From Candidatus Omnitrophota bacterium (lineage in GTDB: Bacteria; Hinthialibacterota; Hinthialibacteria; Hinthialibacterales; Hinthialibacteraceae), in NCBI GenBank assembly GCA_040755155.1, contig JBFMBP010000027.1:1-52161 (forward strand): a stretch of DNA of 52,161 nt, read 5' to 3'. A program made the position numbers and the translations under genes. Position 1 is the stretch's first letter. Each line of letters opens with the position of its first letter. A model generated the notes under the pieces. The model made no database searches and was not told the DNA's origin. It saw only the letters and a program-made list of their open reading frames with translations. Positions 20,301-29,130 of the stretch are shown piece by piece.

Positions 20301-22674
20301 GGTAGTAAGCGCTTCCGATGCGAATCGCAGCGGCAATTTGACCGTAACGGCTTCGATCAGCACGAATCTTACGGCCGACAGTTATATCGCCAAGTTCGAT
20401 AGTATGGTAGTCGACAGCCAGGCTTCGTTGATCTTTGCCGACGGCATAGGCCAATCGGTGTTCACCTTCGTACCGAAATTCACGGCGATTACTGGTTCTG
20501 TCGCATCTGCCACCTTCGATCTCGTTCTAGTAGCTAGCGATGGCAGCGATAGTGATAGTAATGCTATTGCTTCCGACAATGCGACCTTGCGCGTCAATAT
20601 TCTTCCCAAGAAAGCGATTCCTGAGTTGTCGGTTGTATCTATCACCTCCGGCGACGCGGCGCAATCGGCTACCCTGAAGGATAGCGTTTCGGTTGATGAG
20701 AATAAGAAACTAGTCATAGTGTTGCAAGCGACTGATCCGGGTAATGATCCATTGACCTTCGCCTACAATACCGCTCCTACTCCGCTATCTACATTCGAGA
20801 AAGTGGAAGAGGGCGCAGGTACATTGAAAGTAACCTTGTCTTATACCCCGACTTATGAAGAATCCGATCTGCCGGCCGTCAATAAGACAGGCGATCCGTT
20901 CACGCTTAACTTCTCCTTTACGAATGGAGTCGAGATTGTTTCCAGTTCGAAAGAGATTGATATCGTGAATGTAAGTCAGGCGCCTGTCATTTCAGCCACG
21001 GTGAAAGTTGCGGATGGCGAAGCAGCCGTAATCAAGAGCGGCGAATCAGTGAATGCAGAAGCAGGTCAGATTGTACTCTTCAACTTTACCGTTACCGATC
21101 CGGATGGCGATGCGATATTCGTCAACCAAAGCGTTAAAATCGGTGATACGCCTATCGATCAGAAGTACATTAAATTCTCGCAATTCGGCACCACTACAAT
21201 TACTGCGGTTTTGGAAATTACGGTTCCAACCGATGTTACCGAGAATTTGCTTGTACAATTCTCCGCCAACGATTTGAAGGCGACGCAATCGACGGTGTTA
21301 TTCACCATCAAGACAACGGCGCCTACTCCAACAGCAGCTATCGATGAAGTCGTCGTAGCACAAGGCTTAGGCGGAAGCACGTTAGTAACAATACGTAATT
21401 TCGATCCTAATTCTACAACTCCTGTTGGAAACATCATTCGTTCCATTAAGGGTATACCCAATGAAGGCGTAATCGGCGGCGGCCAGACTCGTGGCGCCTA
21501 CGTAACATTGGGCGATGTTGACGGCGATGGAAAGGTCGATATCGTTTCGACTCATACGGCCATTACCGCTAATGCTAAATTCCCGAACAACTTTATGGTG
21601 CGCGATGCAGCCACAAGGTTGCCTGTCGCTCACCCGAAGGATGCGTTCCCGACAGGTACGATAGGAGTTCTTCCGAAACCCGTCGAATACATGCTTGGCG
21701 ATATGCCCGCCGCCGTTGGCGATTTCATCGGCGCTGGAACTAAGCAGATTGCCATCGCTCAAGGTTTGTACGGCAATGGCCTAATCCGGTTATTTATGTA
21801 CACGGGTAAACCCGCTCCTAATGGATGGGTTATTGTTGGACAGTTCTCTGGCTTGGCTGGCAATGCCTCGACGAAGAACGCGAGCGATTCGGTTACCTTG
21901 GCCGCAGGCGATGTGGATAACGATGGAGTCGACGAATTGCTCGTTGGACAAGGCAATAGCTCGACCTCGCAGACGTTGTTCCATCTCTTGGATATTCAGC
22001 AGACGGGCGGAGTCTCAGGCTCGGTTGCCGATGTAGCCAAACGTACTCCGTGGTCTGGATTTGGTCCCAAGTTTGCAGGCAATGGTGGAGCTTCCTACGC
22101 CATAGCCGATATCAATGGCGATGGTACGAAGGAAATCGTTGCCGCCAGTCTCGGCGACAATACGGGCAGCGTGACTTCGGCGAAAGGCAGCGTTATTTCA
22201 AGCTTCGTGAATGTTATCTTCCCGACAATTGAGAAGGTTGACGGCGTAAATACCGTTACTGGATTTACTTACGCCACACAAGGTACGCAAACCGTCTTCG
22301 GAACCGATGTCAATCCATCCGGCGCCTTGAGCATAGCGGCAGGCGAGATTGACGGCGTTGCGGCGAATGGAGCCGAGTTGATTATCGGTACTGGTTCGCT
22401 CTATGCCGTTTCCGGCGAGAATACGGTCGATCTGAAGATTGGAAATATTGTAGACATTGGTTCGTTTACGATCACTACAGTCAGCCCCGCTCCTGCTTCT
22501 AAGTTCAAGATCGTGAAGCCGCAATTTAGCGGTACGACGCTTAGTTCCTACAGCGGCGTTAAGATCAACAGCGTGGATTATGGCCGGTTTGCAGGCGTTA
22601 GCGCATTCGTTGGCGTAACTAATCCGACGAGCGGCGCTGTGTATGTTGGCGCGGCCAATACTGACACTCCGTAA
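11362..22674 (+). CDS. Giant secreted surface protein with tandem Ig-like repeats and C-terminal FG-GAP domain
   Basis: A 3770-residue exported protein. The ATG at 11362 has AAGGAG five bases upstream and opens a clean signal peptide (cleavage near AMA-QP, residue 32); in-frame starts at 11233 and 11287 are less natural. The body is a long series of beta-sandwich-like units of roughly 150-450 residues, marked by a recurring VD..AP/P motif: near residues 711 (IDAVAPEI), 953, 1406 (VDGTAPSG), 1703 (VDQVAPSV), 1908 (LDANAPSI), 2101, 2252, 2460, 2667 and 2806. Around 3120-3330 are cadherin-like TDPGNDPLTF and TDPDGDAIF motifs. Residues about 3330-3750 carry FG-GAP/VCBS calcium-binding units (GDVDGDGKVDIV, GDVDNDGVDELLVG, ADINGDGTKEIVA), likely a beta-propeller. 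No LPXTG, autotransporter or PEP-CTERM sorting signal is seen. Strong promoter and terminator suggest an abundant single-gene transcript; a coat, S-layer or adhesin role is inferred. Confidence 0.85.
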   Translation: MKRVIIGNLMRVRSILGLIFALALLASGSAMAQPLLDASAMKFVNLDVSFYNGQGSTGYSTVAGKTVRYVSGIFYAKDSGTRIYDLTRDGKIDVTAVQGQFLAGGDKPILANIENGDLLQLFAVVTGVPSASVTAIQNTADADAIAAVKSVIKATLCVDPANLKSILPLWDQTTVPSSLYANVSPTSVTGITADNVYGITGLKANTVVCSWNISQLVMAATDPDARMYGSGLTANLQIVGSLIADASTGVSNLTGYEITSSSGKMTGPEISTIQIDDATDTVSKLLANPAAVDTPDHAARWTELNPNQRLTTELPFQFRAGDIVTFKAVINPNADKDGEPDAYFAANSDPFYVLNSSSPNKTAGEAHVNLTPSGQTAYVKTATGEVTISMTIKNRSIVDFSSMYNIFSYTQPSGANMILYVTGQMKDDLVTFGEYENLLFTLAISDDVGAATNTALGDGYGTEGTAYVYAGNQGTTATYANSNDAFFADTTGVLVTELAMYGEDSTSPHNQNFVSSLPQNHKVGPGYTTTLNEWNDEAFLAMKIIGGNENANTLSWLNIQVLTDPAGTNPWSEWANDDSVIANKAYNTTYTAAGGSSVGNASSFIATVPNVPSGTIPGASVTVRLLAAVNPTTQLNPGAGVILKVSDDARNPALVYEINDQKKTGSIGLSDLKSPLSSTSYINSVFKYAAVTDLSSSSFKGKLVGPATVAIDAVAPEIQAVTFVVSALPDGYFDGSTSTSDAFKNLAYQTEILSTTMNKFVVNSFSSSVLRSAIAANPNIIWVTRGTAAIPDTAYAGFPASATTTGYQNGSKVRVIVQFNTTTASTTDIDSKMPPSYTASNYVKDNFKFSLANPFIGFVTASNNRMDVRNYQNIGSSTTWSFVSGSLGTGQVAYATFDSLIGVPRSTTQALTADFRLVDLSIDNASMVVDLQDSVYNQYLNSGKPGQYSNTIILDVSRPQIAFNYTPDTWNRLIVPNYSGGKQISNCVVIVTDTNNTSLANLTIREASNSTATTVKYNPFLHPVTTLALEGNSNKGFNGSSFYFYQFLNSTAKLAGDADAIDPSTLAAGNINGSTPSVKAGYMLIISATFSEPSSLPNPEFAPFEQYVLSNDVAFPYLLDATATVSTYSIGTMVSGATNYGGFFKTISADFSDFVIGAKDVIPDATALLGYSQAGRVVGNATANDIIQATWYYLINKTSSLNTNMTATEVRQVTFAARDLSGNVTKRVIPVAYGDFNQPKVAIYDYKITNKLNTAALTLQGSTAWDTVPTTYANTAINSATIISDSTITLVVKIGNGTTGGGPFKTSGDYISGDFSGLGAPTLVGPSSISMVSSNLGVPTTYTSSSTIRTDATAGSIIYATFEIPKTSLTNVAAKDTNGAKSAQAVVTVIGSSLAEHTASTVKVDVDGTAPSGQTTYAITETSSPAGSLDSLIDPFLRAGSVYTVTAEFTRDNNDTEVNTSYTANLSNFTTGLTAASPTAVYMGPKTTGLPLVAANRVVAVWNNTVSSDAVGGNVTFSATDASKLTGSSSSSNSMFITQGAVSITNIAIDANRVINYATDTKGIVGKYEADGTGTWIAVLNVGGSTDRSDDRLGAIAKDISLVTTSVKKGDKLRILTTVSLSDAAFTNIKQAQADFTAFGAGVLTLTPAANPTQIVPAGVGIVRVTFEATVGDAPIADARLAGVTITVTDPTDKTDTKVAPGIHVDQVAPSVDSISVNYYQNGVLETDGEIDPAPSGTINKATATIIVVATYPDSSDTAGYPGSLIGALMREQQKYGTDVLQTAADGVACTLMRSVMKIDARQFAPSNLATFQANGTNQEVVPTFWKLEGAGPTAYATGSFSSIVASTNTTLTAYFGFNPVAGELGQQQKQPGLQISSSANVESASFLVYAFDQLGNYQTQKSSTSMQLDANAPSIAIPYVDVLKEGQVDGVNYTSAVYNAAGQIVRPTRVKNGTKVTAKIEVADTPKSSDQIFTTIQSLYSGFAKGFNASSLDSVSVSNGVLDLSSYASNNFHLKTSGAAGTTTLLVTFTVGSNGTTPASTFTMSPAANGDPVNIANYYNGTTAAGITVYATDTNYSATALNQNYNAGVASGVGVNQFPIEIDTEGPRVLQQAIIVVNNEVEVNAIDASSVSTYNKLQTGANYIENVPAGKYIVWAATMVVDGSSAGDFVGPILSWREKLQPETGVKRLEDGGISGKKLLVESVTRSIYLVTDVVQVVSNPLSKLPVKVGISATDIFGNALVGENETIQLAINAKGPSVTEMSLVIDGVNESMGPAYLGIGQNSIDGASASFELKPGNRIVIDATITPYSGEIPREIYADLSALYPSQIAASFNSIVPTKVELTGEGLVVAQWDKIFYFTDAFNTFPVITDSEKLGLLNGVPASATLATATGLFTYNLVNSGDVANGKVTNASLAEIVGLPYIAVQSSASPSKQAFISIRVFDNRSGFDEVITKSATFAVDSKRPTARTSYIVTKRTLDDSHPNITRFSASNQPLRVGFPFAPNLSTDLATVPNRVRSGDTVDFNIIFTNPRIDGFGDDRFVNITDNYGRLITLNTDDVATAEANLLKSVTADLSPFNSTGSNSTLLSAQYVDYVSGVNQSTVISATYQIVISDQVGLTATTSKVIRLVTGTIMDDAGNIPVSSKWDTATTLYQGGKNPSNDNKLGVDNNPPNLSTLSVSLNSGVARNSSGEQIAIGGILSANSVVEPNASLKVAVSMTESVDSPLDIFNNQNFGDITIKADGYTIPTSERIIKNIQSSGSYISGNFVVTIPAQEDGTTISAFSFLVSATDSLGNTSSQPSSALYLDASPVLTLKRNNIALTTNQFTVNADSTITVEADGFDAGGIQKLEWIINPDPAVGYAAQTDGLGFVKTAEDPTQTLDLSLSVTPAFNTDPSATNVMMATAYATDISNQIVNSSMITVNFNQPAIFDEIFPATETIAYVSDVISATIEAQTLGWNTTAGADIREVTIEEGSSLAVVVSASDANRSGNLTVTASISTNLTADSYIAKFDSMVVDSQASLIFADGIGQSVFTFVPKFTAITGSVASATFDLVLVASDGSDSDSNAIASDNATLRVNILPKKAIPELSVVSITSGDAAQSATLKDSVSVDENKKLVIVLQATDPGNDPLTFAYNTAPTPLSTFEKVEEGAGTLKVTLSYTPTYEESDLPAVNKTGDPFTLNFSFTNGVEIVSSSKEIDIVNVSQAPVISATVKVADGEAAVIKSGESVNAEAGQIVLFNFTVTDPDGDAIFVNQSVKIGDTPIDQKYIKFSQFGTTTITAVLEITVPTDVTENLLVQFSANDLKATQSTVLFTIKTTAPTPTAAIDEVVVAQGLGGSTLVTIRNFDPNSTTPVGNIIRSIKGIPNEGVIGGGQTRGAYVTLGDVDGDGKVDIVSTHTAITANAKFPNNFMVRDAATRLPVAHPKDAFPTGTIGVLPKPVEYMLGDMPAAVGDFIGAGTKQIAIAQGLYGNGLIRLFMYTGKPAPNGWVIVGQFSGLAGNASTKNASDSVTLAAGDVDNDGVDELLVGQGNSSTSQTLFHLLDIQQTGGVSGSVADVAKRTPWSGFGPKFAGNGGASYAIADINGDGTKEIVAASLGDNTGSVTSAKGSVISSFVNVIFPTIEKVDGVNTVTGFTYATQGTQTVFGTDVNPSGALSIAAGEIDGVAANGAELIIGTGSLYAVSGENTVDLKIGNIVDIGSFTITTVSPAPASKFKIVKPQFSGTTLSSYSGVKINSVDYGRFAGVSAFVGVTNPTSGAVYVGAANTDTP

Positions 22675-22705
22675 GACTGCTAGATTGAATCTAGTATAAT
22701 GAAAA

Positions 22706-22746
22706 CTGGGCGGGGAACTCGCAAGGGAACCCCGCCCAGACTTTTT
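22706..22746 (+). terminator. Rho-independent terminator of the giant gene
   Basis: CTGGGCGGGG (22706-22715) pairs perfectly with CCCCGCCCAG (22730-22739) over ten base pairs, followed by ACTTTTT. It lies 31 bases after the stop. Just before it, CTAGATTGAATCTAG (22680-22694) is a perfect 15-base palindrome of unknown role. Confidence 0.92.
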
Positions 22747-22771
22747 AAAAGCGAGCGATGGTGGCTTTATT

Positions 22772-24979
22772 ATGAAAATCTATCGAATTATAATTCTCTA
22801 TTTGCTGTTTTTAACTCTTGCCTCTTGTCAAGAGTTCGGTAAATCCAGTTCCCTAGTATCTGTGGATAGAACGAAGGATTTCATACTACTTTTAGATCAA
22901 GCGGAAATACAATCCATAAAATTTGGAGTTTTTCCAGCCTTTTATGAAATAAATGGAATTCCGCGAAATTGCATTTTCCAGCATCCGAAAAGCTCGATTA
23001 CTTATAATAATATTTATATTGGCGACAAAGCCTCGATCGATTTTTTCTACGGAATAAGGGAAGAGTGCTGGAACAAGGAAGGCGATGGCGTTCTTTTTAA
23101 AATATCCGCCATCATTCCAGGAAAGACGAAGGAAACATTATTTAGCCAATACATCAATCCAAAAGAAAATGCTAGCGAAAGAAGATGGATGGATGGGCAT
23201 ATCGAATTCGGAGAAATCAAGGACGTTACAGCTTCTATAATATTCGAAACCACTCCTGGACCGGAGGATGATTCAAAAAATATCGTAAACGACTGGGCGT
23301 TATGGGGAAATCCGGTTTTGACGTCGAATGGCAGAACCGAGACTCATACGAAAAATAAAAAAACGAATGTAATTCTAATCACAGTCGATACTCTAAGAGC
23401 CGATTATCTTCATAGCTATGGAAATACATGGATACAGACGCCATGCATCGATCAAATGGCGAATGAAGGGATTAAATTCGATAATGCTTACGCTCCCATG
23501 TCGACGACGACTCCTTCTCATGCCTCGATACTGACATCGCTTTATCCTTACGAACATGGCGTTATCAATAACGACTATCATCTTGCGGAAAGGATTCCCA
23601 GGCTGCCGGAAATCTTTCTGGAGATGGGTTATAAGACGGGCGCCGCCGTGAGCGTATTTCATTTAGCCGATAAGACGTCCGGTTTGGGAAAAGGATTCGA
23701 TGCGTACATGCAAAACGATCCCGCCTGGAGGTTGGAACGAGGAATCGAGGAGTTATCCGTCTTAACCCGGTCCGCCTCCGTAACGACCAATGCCGCTATT
23801 CAGTGGCTTGAATCCATTCATAACGATCCATTCTTTCTCTGGATTCATTATTACGATCCCCATGCTCCCTATGACGCCGATGGCGATTTTCACCGCATGT
23901 ATTATCAAGGAGATCCCAAGAATCCCGAAAATCCAAGTATGAAAAACGCCCTGTTCCGTAACGAATGGAGCGGAACGATCCTCGAATGGGGTCGGAAGTA
24001 CACGGACCTCGATTATTATAAAAAGGAATACGGAGCGGAAATCAGTTATACGGATTCGCACATCCAACGTTTGTTGGATGCTTTGAAAAGGTTAATGATC
24101 GATGAAAATACGTTAATCGTAGTAACGGTGGATCATGGAGAGAATCATGGCGATCATGGCATCTATTTCGATCATTGGTTTTTACGCAAGACGGATTTGC
24201 ATGTGCCTTTGATTTTCTTCTATCCGAAAAAGTTACCGAAAGGGAAAGTGGTGGATAAGTATGTTTCGTTAATCGATATCGCGCCAACGATACTAGATGT
24301 CTTAGGGAAAAGAGATAATTTCATCGCGAAAAATTGCTTCGAGGGGCGATCGCTGCGTCCGTTATGGGAAAAGAAGAAAATCGATTATCCTAAGATTCAT
24401 CATGCCGAGGGATTATATTATACGGAGATAGCGGCGTGGGACGATCGATTTAAAACGGTATGGGAATTGAGAGACCGGGAATATCACGCAAAAGCCAAAT
24501 TGAAGGAATCGCGCGTTTTTATTTACGACCTTATCGACGATCCGGATGAAAAATCTCCCGCCGGTTGCTTTATCTGGGGAAAAGAAATCGAAAGACAATC
24601 GGGAATCAATTATGATATACAACCCACGGAAATCATAGCTCGCATGAAGATGATCCCGAATGCGGAAGAGTTAAAAACTTACTTGCTAAAAAGCGATGAA
24701 GATCATTTTATTAAGAAGGAACTGCTGGAAGACGCAACATTTTTACCTAGGATAATTTCTCTGCTTGAGGAGATGAGAAAGCGCGTAGAACCGCCGCCGG
24801 TTATCGATCGCATCAAAAAACTGGGCGACATATCTTCGTTCGACGAATTGGAGTTGAGAAGCGTTCCCATCAGCGATCCCGCATTTATGGAAAGTTTAGA
24901 ACATTTAGGGTATACCGCTCAATCCAGCAAAAAAGAGGTTCAGAGCGCTACGGCGGATATTGAGAAGGCGACGCCATAA
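22772..24979 (+). CDS. Sulfatase-fold lipoprotein (alkaline phosphatase superfamily) with Thr at the nucleophile position
   Basis: A 735-residue lipoprotein: the signal peptide ends in a perfect lipobox, LASC, with Cys19 as anchor. After an N-terminal beta-rich region of about 170 residues, a sulfatase-type domain runs from about 198 to 560. VILITVDTLRADY gives the first metal ligand and DHGENHGDHG (about 451-460) the second metal site. The nucleophile segment reads STTTPSHAS (244-252): Thr246 stands where sulfatases carry the Cys or Ser converted to formylglycine, and His250 replaces the Arg of CxPSR. The protein is therefore more likely a phosphodiesterase, phosphotransferase or Thr-nucleophile relative than a classic sulfatase. 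The C-terminal 170 residues are helical and charged. It lies about 100 bases after the giant gene's terminator, so it has its own promoter. Confidence 0.8.
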   Translation: MKIYRIIILYLLFLTLASCQEFGKSSSLVSVDRTKDFILLLDQAEIQSIKFGVFPAFYEINGIPRNCIFQHPKSSITYNNIYIGDKASIDFFYGIREECWNKEGDGVLFKISAIIPGKTKETLFSQYINPKENASERRWMDGHIEFGEIKDVTASIIFETTPGPEDDSKNIVNDWALWGNPVLTSNGRTETHTKNKKTNVILITVDTLRADYLHSYGNTWIQTPCIDQMANEGIKFDNAYAPMSTTTPSHASILTSLYPYEHGVINNDYHLAERIPRLPEIFLEMGYKTGAAVSVFHLADKTSGLGKGFDAYMQNDPAWRLERGIEELSVLTRSASVTTNAAIQWLESIHNDPFFLWIHYYDPHAPYDADGDFHRMYYQGDPKNPENPSMKNALFRNEWSGTILEWGRKYTDLDYYKKEYGAEISYTDSHIQRLLDALKRLMIDENTLIVVTVDHGENHGDHGIYFDHWFLRKTDLHVPLIFFYPKKLPKGKVVDKYVSLIDIAPTILDVLGKRDNFIAKNCFEGRSLRPLWEKKKIDYPKIHHAEGLYYTEIAAWDDRFKTVWELRDREYHAKAKLKESRVFIYDLIDDPDEKSPAGCFIWGKEIERQSGINYDIQPTEIIARMKMIPNAEELKTYLLKSDEDHFIKKELLEDATFLPRIISLLEEMRKRVEPPPVIDRIKKLGDISSFDELELRSVPISDPAFMESLEHLGYTAQSSKKEVQSATADIEKATP

Positions 24980-25220
24980 GCTTTCGATTCAATATAGAAA
25001 TGCACTGGATCGTATTTAGCCAAAGCCAATCTGCTTCGTTACGGCTTTAGGATGATGATCGTTTTTTGAGTTGTAATAATGGCGCTAATCTCGGATGAAC
25101 CGCTGGGAACATGCTATATTGTTATTGCGCGCTGAAGTGAGATGGGATTATTTCTATAATCAAAAAGCGCAGAAAGAGCAGGGATTCAATTCGTTGCGGG
25201 GTTATGCCGATAATGGAATC

Positions 25221-28200
25221 ATGGGTAAATTTTCCGCCGTTGCTATCGGTTTGTTTGAATTATTGAGACAATCGCTCATTGTTTTTTTGTCTTTTTGGTT
25301 TTTTCCTCTTGATGGCGCCGGTCAGGCGCCTTCTCATTTAACTATCCCTTACGAATATACGAATGTTTCCATCTTAAATGACGGAAAATTACATTCCTTT
25401 CCAATTAATATCGGAGGATTGAGTTACGGAATCGTTGCTGAAGCGACGGTGAGCGTCGATATTCGCCATCCGAAACCGGAATTTTTAGAAGTAACGTTGA
25501 GCAGCCCTAACAACTTGGCTTATGCGACTTTGCATCCAATGGGTCAGCCGGGGATTCCCGCTAGTTTTTCTGGAATACAGGGAACATTCGATTATCCTTA
25601 TACTCCATTCACAGGTTCTTTTTCTAATTTCGCAGGCCGTGATTTTTCAGGCGAGTGGACCTTGAATATCACTGACCATCAATCATCCGTTTCCGGTACT
25701 TTAGCGTCGTGGTCTATCGAATTCGATCTGGCGAAGTTGACTTCCTATCGAATTGAAAGCGCTACGCAAAGTATTTTCTTGCAAACGGATGGCTATGGCT
25801 GTTTTGGTGATCAAAGCATCGGTTCGGCGATGGGGGCGAAGTTCCGATCCAGCGAAGATGCGAAAGAAAACCGGACCATGTACCATTCCGCTCTCTATCT
25901 GGACGATCCAGGCGTATTTCTATCTTCTATGGATTATTTTCCCGCAAAGAATTTGACGTCGGGAGGGCTAATGCCTGGAGGGCGTTTGCCGACAGTGGAT
26001 GTGGAGTACGCTTCGGAAAACTCCTGGCGCAGCTATTTTATGATCGGGGATTATTCCGTTTCGTTATCGCAACAATTGGTCGAGGACGCCACCCATTCTT
26101 ACGTTCTACGCCAGGATTACGAGTTTACGCCCTTGGGGCCGAATTCCAAACCGCCGAAGATTATCCGATATATCAATCCGAAAATGGATCCTTCCGAAGG
26201 ATTGTATTATTATGCGGCATTGAAGATCGATAATCCCGAAAAGCCATTTCTATACGTCTTTAATGACATTAAGCAGGCGACAACGGAGAAGAGCCGTTAC
26301 GTCGGCATCGGATTCGAATCGCTGGATATGAAAGTTATCGATTATAAAGTCACGGAATGGAGGATGGGAAATCAAGATTCCTTTCCTTATAAAATCGTTA
26401 AATATGGAGAGGAGATATTTACAAACAATAAAGCAGTTCCTTTCGTGATTCGCGATGGAGATAAAGATAATGTGACGGATCCGGGGAATGGATTCGATGT
26501 GGCGCTAGCGTTGGGGGCGGAGACGGATAGTGCGGGCGTTTTTCACTATACGGCCATTACGCAGTGGGGATACGCTAGTCCTAGCGAGATACTCTACGTC
26601 AGTAAGGCGGAAGAGATCGTAGAGGCGACGCCTACGGCGACTCCTGAACCGGTTGAAACGCCGACATTTTTCCCTGAGCCGTCGGATACGCCATTAATAC
26701 AAACGCCTCAAAGAACGCCTATGCCAACAAGAACGCCGACAGCGACGCGGACGGCTACAAATACGTTTACGCCCTGGCTGACAGCGACGCCAACGATGAC
26801 GAAGACGCCTACGCCAATCAGAACGGCTACTTTTACTTCGACAAAGGTGCCAACTCGGACGGCGACGCACAGCCGGACGCCGACATCGACGAAAACAATT
26901 ACTCCTACGCCGACGAATACGCCGCCTGCGCCTACGATGACGTTTACCGCCACGGCGAGTCCTACACAGACGCCAACATTAGCGGCGAGTACTCCTACTC
27001 CTTCCGGACTGCAGATTGTGAAGCCTCTTCCCGATCTGCGTTTGCTCCAAGGAGTGGCGGCGCCGTTTCTGCTCGATCTGGACGAGTTCGTTTACGATCC
27101 CGATACGCCTGTGGATCAACTGCAATGGCGGATCGAATCGCCTTCGCCTCCCCAATTTGCGATCGACGGAGAGCATCGCTTGTCTTGCGGGGCGTTCGAG
27201 CGGACGGGTGATTATGGTTTATTGAAGTTGATCGTAACGGATGGAAAGGATGCGGCGGCGGCGGAATTGCGGGTGAAGGTTTCCTCTTTTCTATTGCGGA
27301 CGTTTATGGCCCCGCCGGTGATTTTTTCTCCGGGATCGAACGTCTATCAAAGTTCGTATCGTTTAAATGATTTTGTGTTTCGCGGCGCGTCGGAGCAATT
27401 AGTGTGGGAAGTGCGAACGCCATTACCGAAAGGGATTAAAAACATCATCATTAATCCCAATACGTCTTTTACGATTTATCGAGATGGAGCGCTGGAGGGT
27501 GAAGTGGTTCCGCTTCCCTTCCGGGCGCGGCGAATCGTTGCGGCGCCCACGGCTCTGCCTTCTAACACGCCATCGCCGTCGCCTACGGTTACGCCAACGT
27601 TTAGCGCAACGCCTAGTTCTACCCATATGCCAACAGCGGCGTTTACAAGTACTCCCAGCCGGACTCCGACTTTAATTCCAACCGCAACGCCAACAATGAC
27701 GGCGACATTTACCGCAACCCCAAGTTGGACGCCAACGGTTACGCCGACATGGACTTCAACCTTGACGCCAACGCATACTGCGACGGTTACGCCATCATTT
27801 ACGCCGACGAATACGTTGACTTATACTCCCACAGTCACACCTACTTTTTCACCGGCTCCGACACGGACTCCGATGCCGACGCCGAATCCCAATTGGACGC
27901 CCACACCAACTTGGACGGCGACGGTTTCGCCTACGCCCGAATGCAGCGGCGCTTTCGTCTTTTCGCGGGCGGCGGCGGTTACCGGCTTTGCGGGGCCGAT
28001 GGATATCGTTAAATATCCGAATCCTGGTTTAACGCCAGAGGGAGAGGGAACGTCTGAACTATTGACTGTTTATTACGATGATGGCGTAGCGGCGTGGCTT
28101 CGGCGCGAGGGCGGGGCTTATGCGGCAGAGTATGCTTTCGATGCCGGATATGGAGCGGCGAATCTGGCCGTGGGAGATGCCGATGGTGATGGACTGGCGG

Positions 28201-29081
28201 ACGTCTTCGTTCTGAATACGGCGGAAGAGACGCTTTCGCTTTTCTTACGCACTCCAGAGGGGAATTTCGTCAAAAAGGTGGAGTTGGATTTAAGCGAGGA
28301 AAATATTCCCACTATCTTCGACGTGAATCGGGGAATCCGTTTGCAAGCTCTGGCGGCGGGCGATCTCGACGGCGATGGGCGGTCGGAAGCGGTGGCGCGT
28401 ACTCGAACTTCTTTGATGGCTGTCGCCTATCGCGATGGAGCGTTGCTGATCGCCGGGCGAACCGATACGTTAGGCTCCACCTATTTCCTTAAAGGCCGCG
28501 ACCTGGACGGTGATGGCAAAATGGAGACGCTGGCGGGAGTCCGGACGGCCGATGGCGTCGAGCAAGCCGTCATATATCGTTTTGTTGCTGGCGGTTTTAC
28601 GTTGATCGATACCATCAAAACAGATCAGGATTACAAGGGAAATTATCCCCGCGAAGCCGTCTTTCACGATTTCGACGGCGATGGCATTCTCGATATGGGT
28701 CTTTTACTCTACAGCGGCGCGACGCTTCTTTTGCATGGCCTGGGCGATGGGACGTTCGAGCGGACGGGCGAGATTCATCCTTTCCCCACCGGCTTGGTCG
28801 ACGCCATTGAATTCGCCGATTTCGACGGGAATGGCTTGTTGGATTATATGGTTCTGCAACGCAACCAGGATGGATTGGTTTTGAATATCGCATGTGGCGG
28901 AGAGCCGATGGTTTACGCGGAAGCGGCGCAAATTCTAGTCAGCGTTTCCGCTTCCAAAACGGAGGATTACGCCGTTGCGCTGCATGATATGAACGGCGAT
29001 GGAAAAGTGGATATTTCGATCGCGCGCAGTTTGATGAACGATATCGTCATATATGAAAATCAAAGCGCGGCGATACGGTGA
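25221..29081 (+). CDS. Secreted P-domain protein with Pro/Thr linkers and C-terminal FG-GAP repeats
   Basis: A 1286-residue exported protein (an in-frame ATG at 25095 would add 42 residues ahead of the hydrophobic signal segment). Residues about 40-175 form a proprotein-convertase P/Homo B domain, with [20 protein letters not shown] and [20 protein letters not shown]; no subtilisin or other protease domain is attached. A beta-rich region follows to about 465. A first Pro/Thr linker (about 470-595, TPTxT-type repeats) leads to a cadherin/Ig-like domain (about 597-760), then a second linker (about 775-905). The C-terminal 380 residues carry FG-GAP/VCBS units: [78 protein letters not shown]. The linkers are likely extended and glycosylated. 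Surface location and shared FG-GAP ends suggest a relation to the giant protein. Confidence 0.8.
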   Translation: MGKFSAVAIGLFELLRQSLIVFLSFWFFPLDGAGQAPSHLTIPYEYTNVSILNDGKLHSFPINIGGLSYGIVAEATVSVDIRHPKPEFLEVTLSSPNNLAYATLHPMGQPGIPASFSGIQGTFDYPYTPFTGSFSNFAGRDFSGEWTLNITDHQSSVSGTLASWSIEFDLAKLTSYRIESATQSIFLQTDGYGCFGDQSIGSAMGAKFRSSEDAKENRTMYHSALYLDDPGVFLSSMDYFPAKNLTSGGLMPGGRLPTVDVEYASENSWRSYFMIGDYSVSLSQQLVEDATHSYVLRQDYEFTPLGPNSKPPKIIRYINPKMDPSEGLYYYAALKIDNPEKPFLYVFNDIKQATTEKSRYVGIGFESLDMKVIDYKVTEWRMGNQDSFPYKIVKYGEEIFTNNKAVPFVIRDGDKDNVTDPGNGFDVALALGAETDSAGVFHYTAITQWGYASPSEILYVSKAEEIVEATPTATPEPVETPTFFPEPSDTPLIQTPQRTPMPTRTPTATRTATNTFTPWLTATPTMTKTPTPIRTATFTSTKVPTRTATHSRTPTSTKTITPTPTNTPPAPTMTFTATASPTQTPTLAASTPTPSGLQIVKPLPDLRLLQGVAAPFLLDLDEFVYDPDTPVDQLQWRIESPSPPQFAIDGEHRLSCGAFERTGDYGLLKLIVTDGKDAAAAELRVKVSSFLLRTFMAPPVIFSPGSNVYQSSYRLNDFVFRGASEQLVWEVRTPLPKGIKNIIINPNTSFTIYRDGALEGEVVPLPFRARRIVAAPTALPSNTPSPSPTVTPTFSATPSSTHMPTAAFTSTPSRTPTLIPTATPTMTATFTATPSWTPTVTPTWTSTLTPTHTATVTPSFTPTNTLTYTPTVTPTFSPAPTRTPMPTPNPNWTPTPTWTATVSPTPECSGAFVFSRAAAVTGFAGPMDIVKYPNPGLTPEGEGTSELLTVYYDDGVAAWLRREGGAYAAEYAFDAGYGAANLAVGDADGDGLADVFVLNTAEETLSLFLRTPEGNFVKKVELDLSEENIPTIFDVNRGIRLQALAAGDLDGDGRSEAVARTRTSLMAVAYRDGALLIAGRTDTLGSTYFLKGRDLDGDGKMETLAGVRTADGVEQAVIYRFVAGGFTLIDTIKTDQDYKGNYPREAVFHDFDGDGILDMGLLLYSGATLLLHGLGDGTFERTGEIHPFPTGLVDAIEFADFDGNGLLDYMVLQRNQDGLVLNIACGGEPMVYAEAAQILVSVSASKTEDYAVALHDMNGDGKVDISIARSLMNDIVIYENQSAAIR

Positions 29082-29084
29082 TAG

Positions 29085-29116
<32 letters not shown>

Positions 29117-29130
29117 AACAACTATCACGG

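Noticed and set aside
25022-25067. AAAGCC/GGCTTT stem with a later T-run considered as the terminator of the sulfatase-like gene
   Set aside because: The stem is only six base pairs and the T-run begins 13 bases after it, too far for an intrinsic terminator.
26708-26953. Val/Gly-rich frame opposite the first Pro-Thr linker
   Set aside because: It is the complement of the ACG/CCN codon repeats in the linker and has no independent support.
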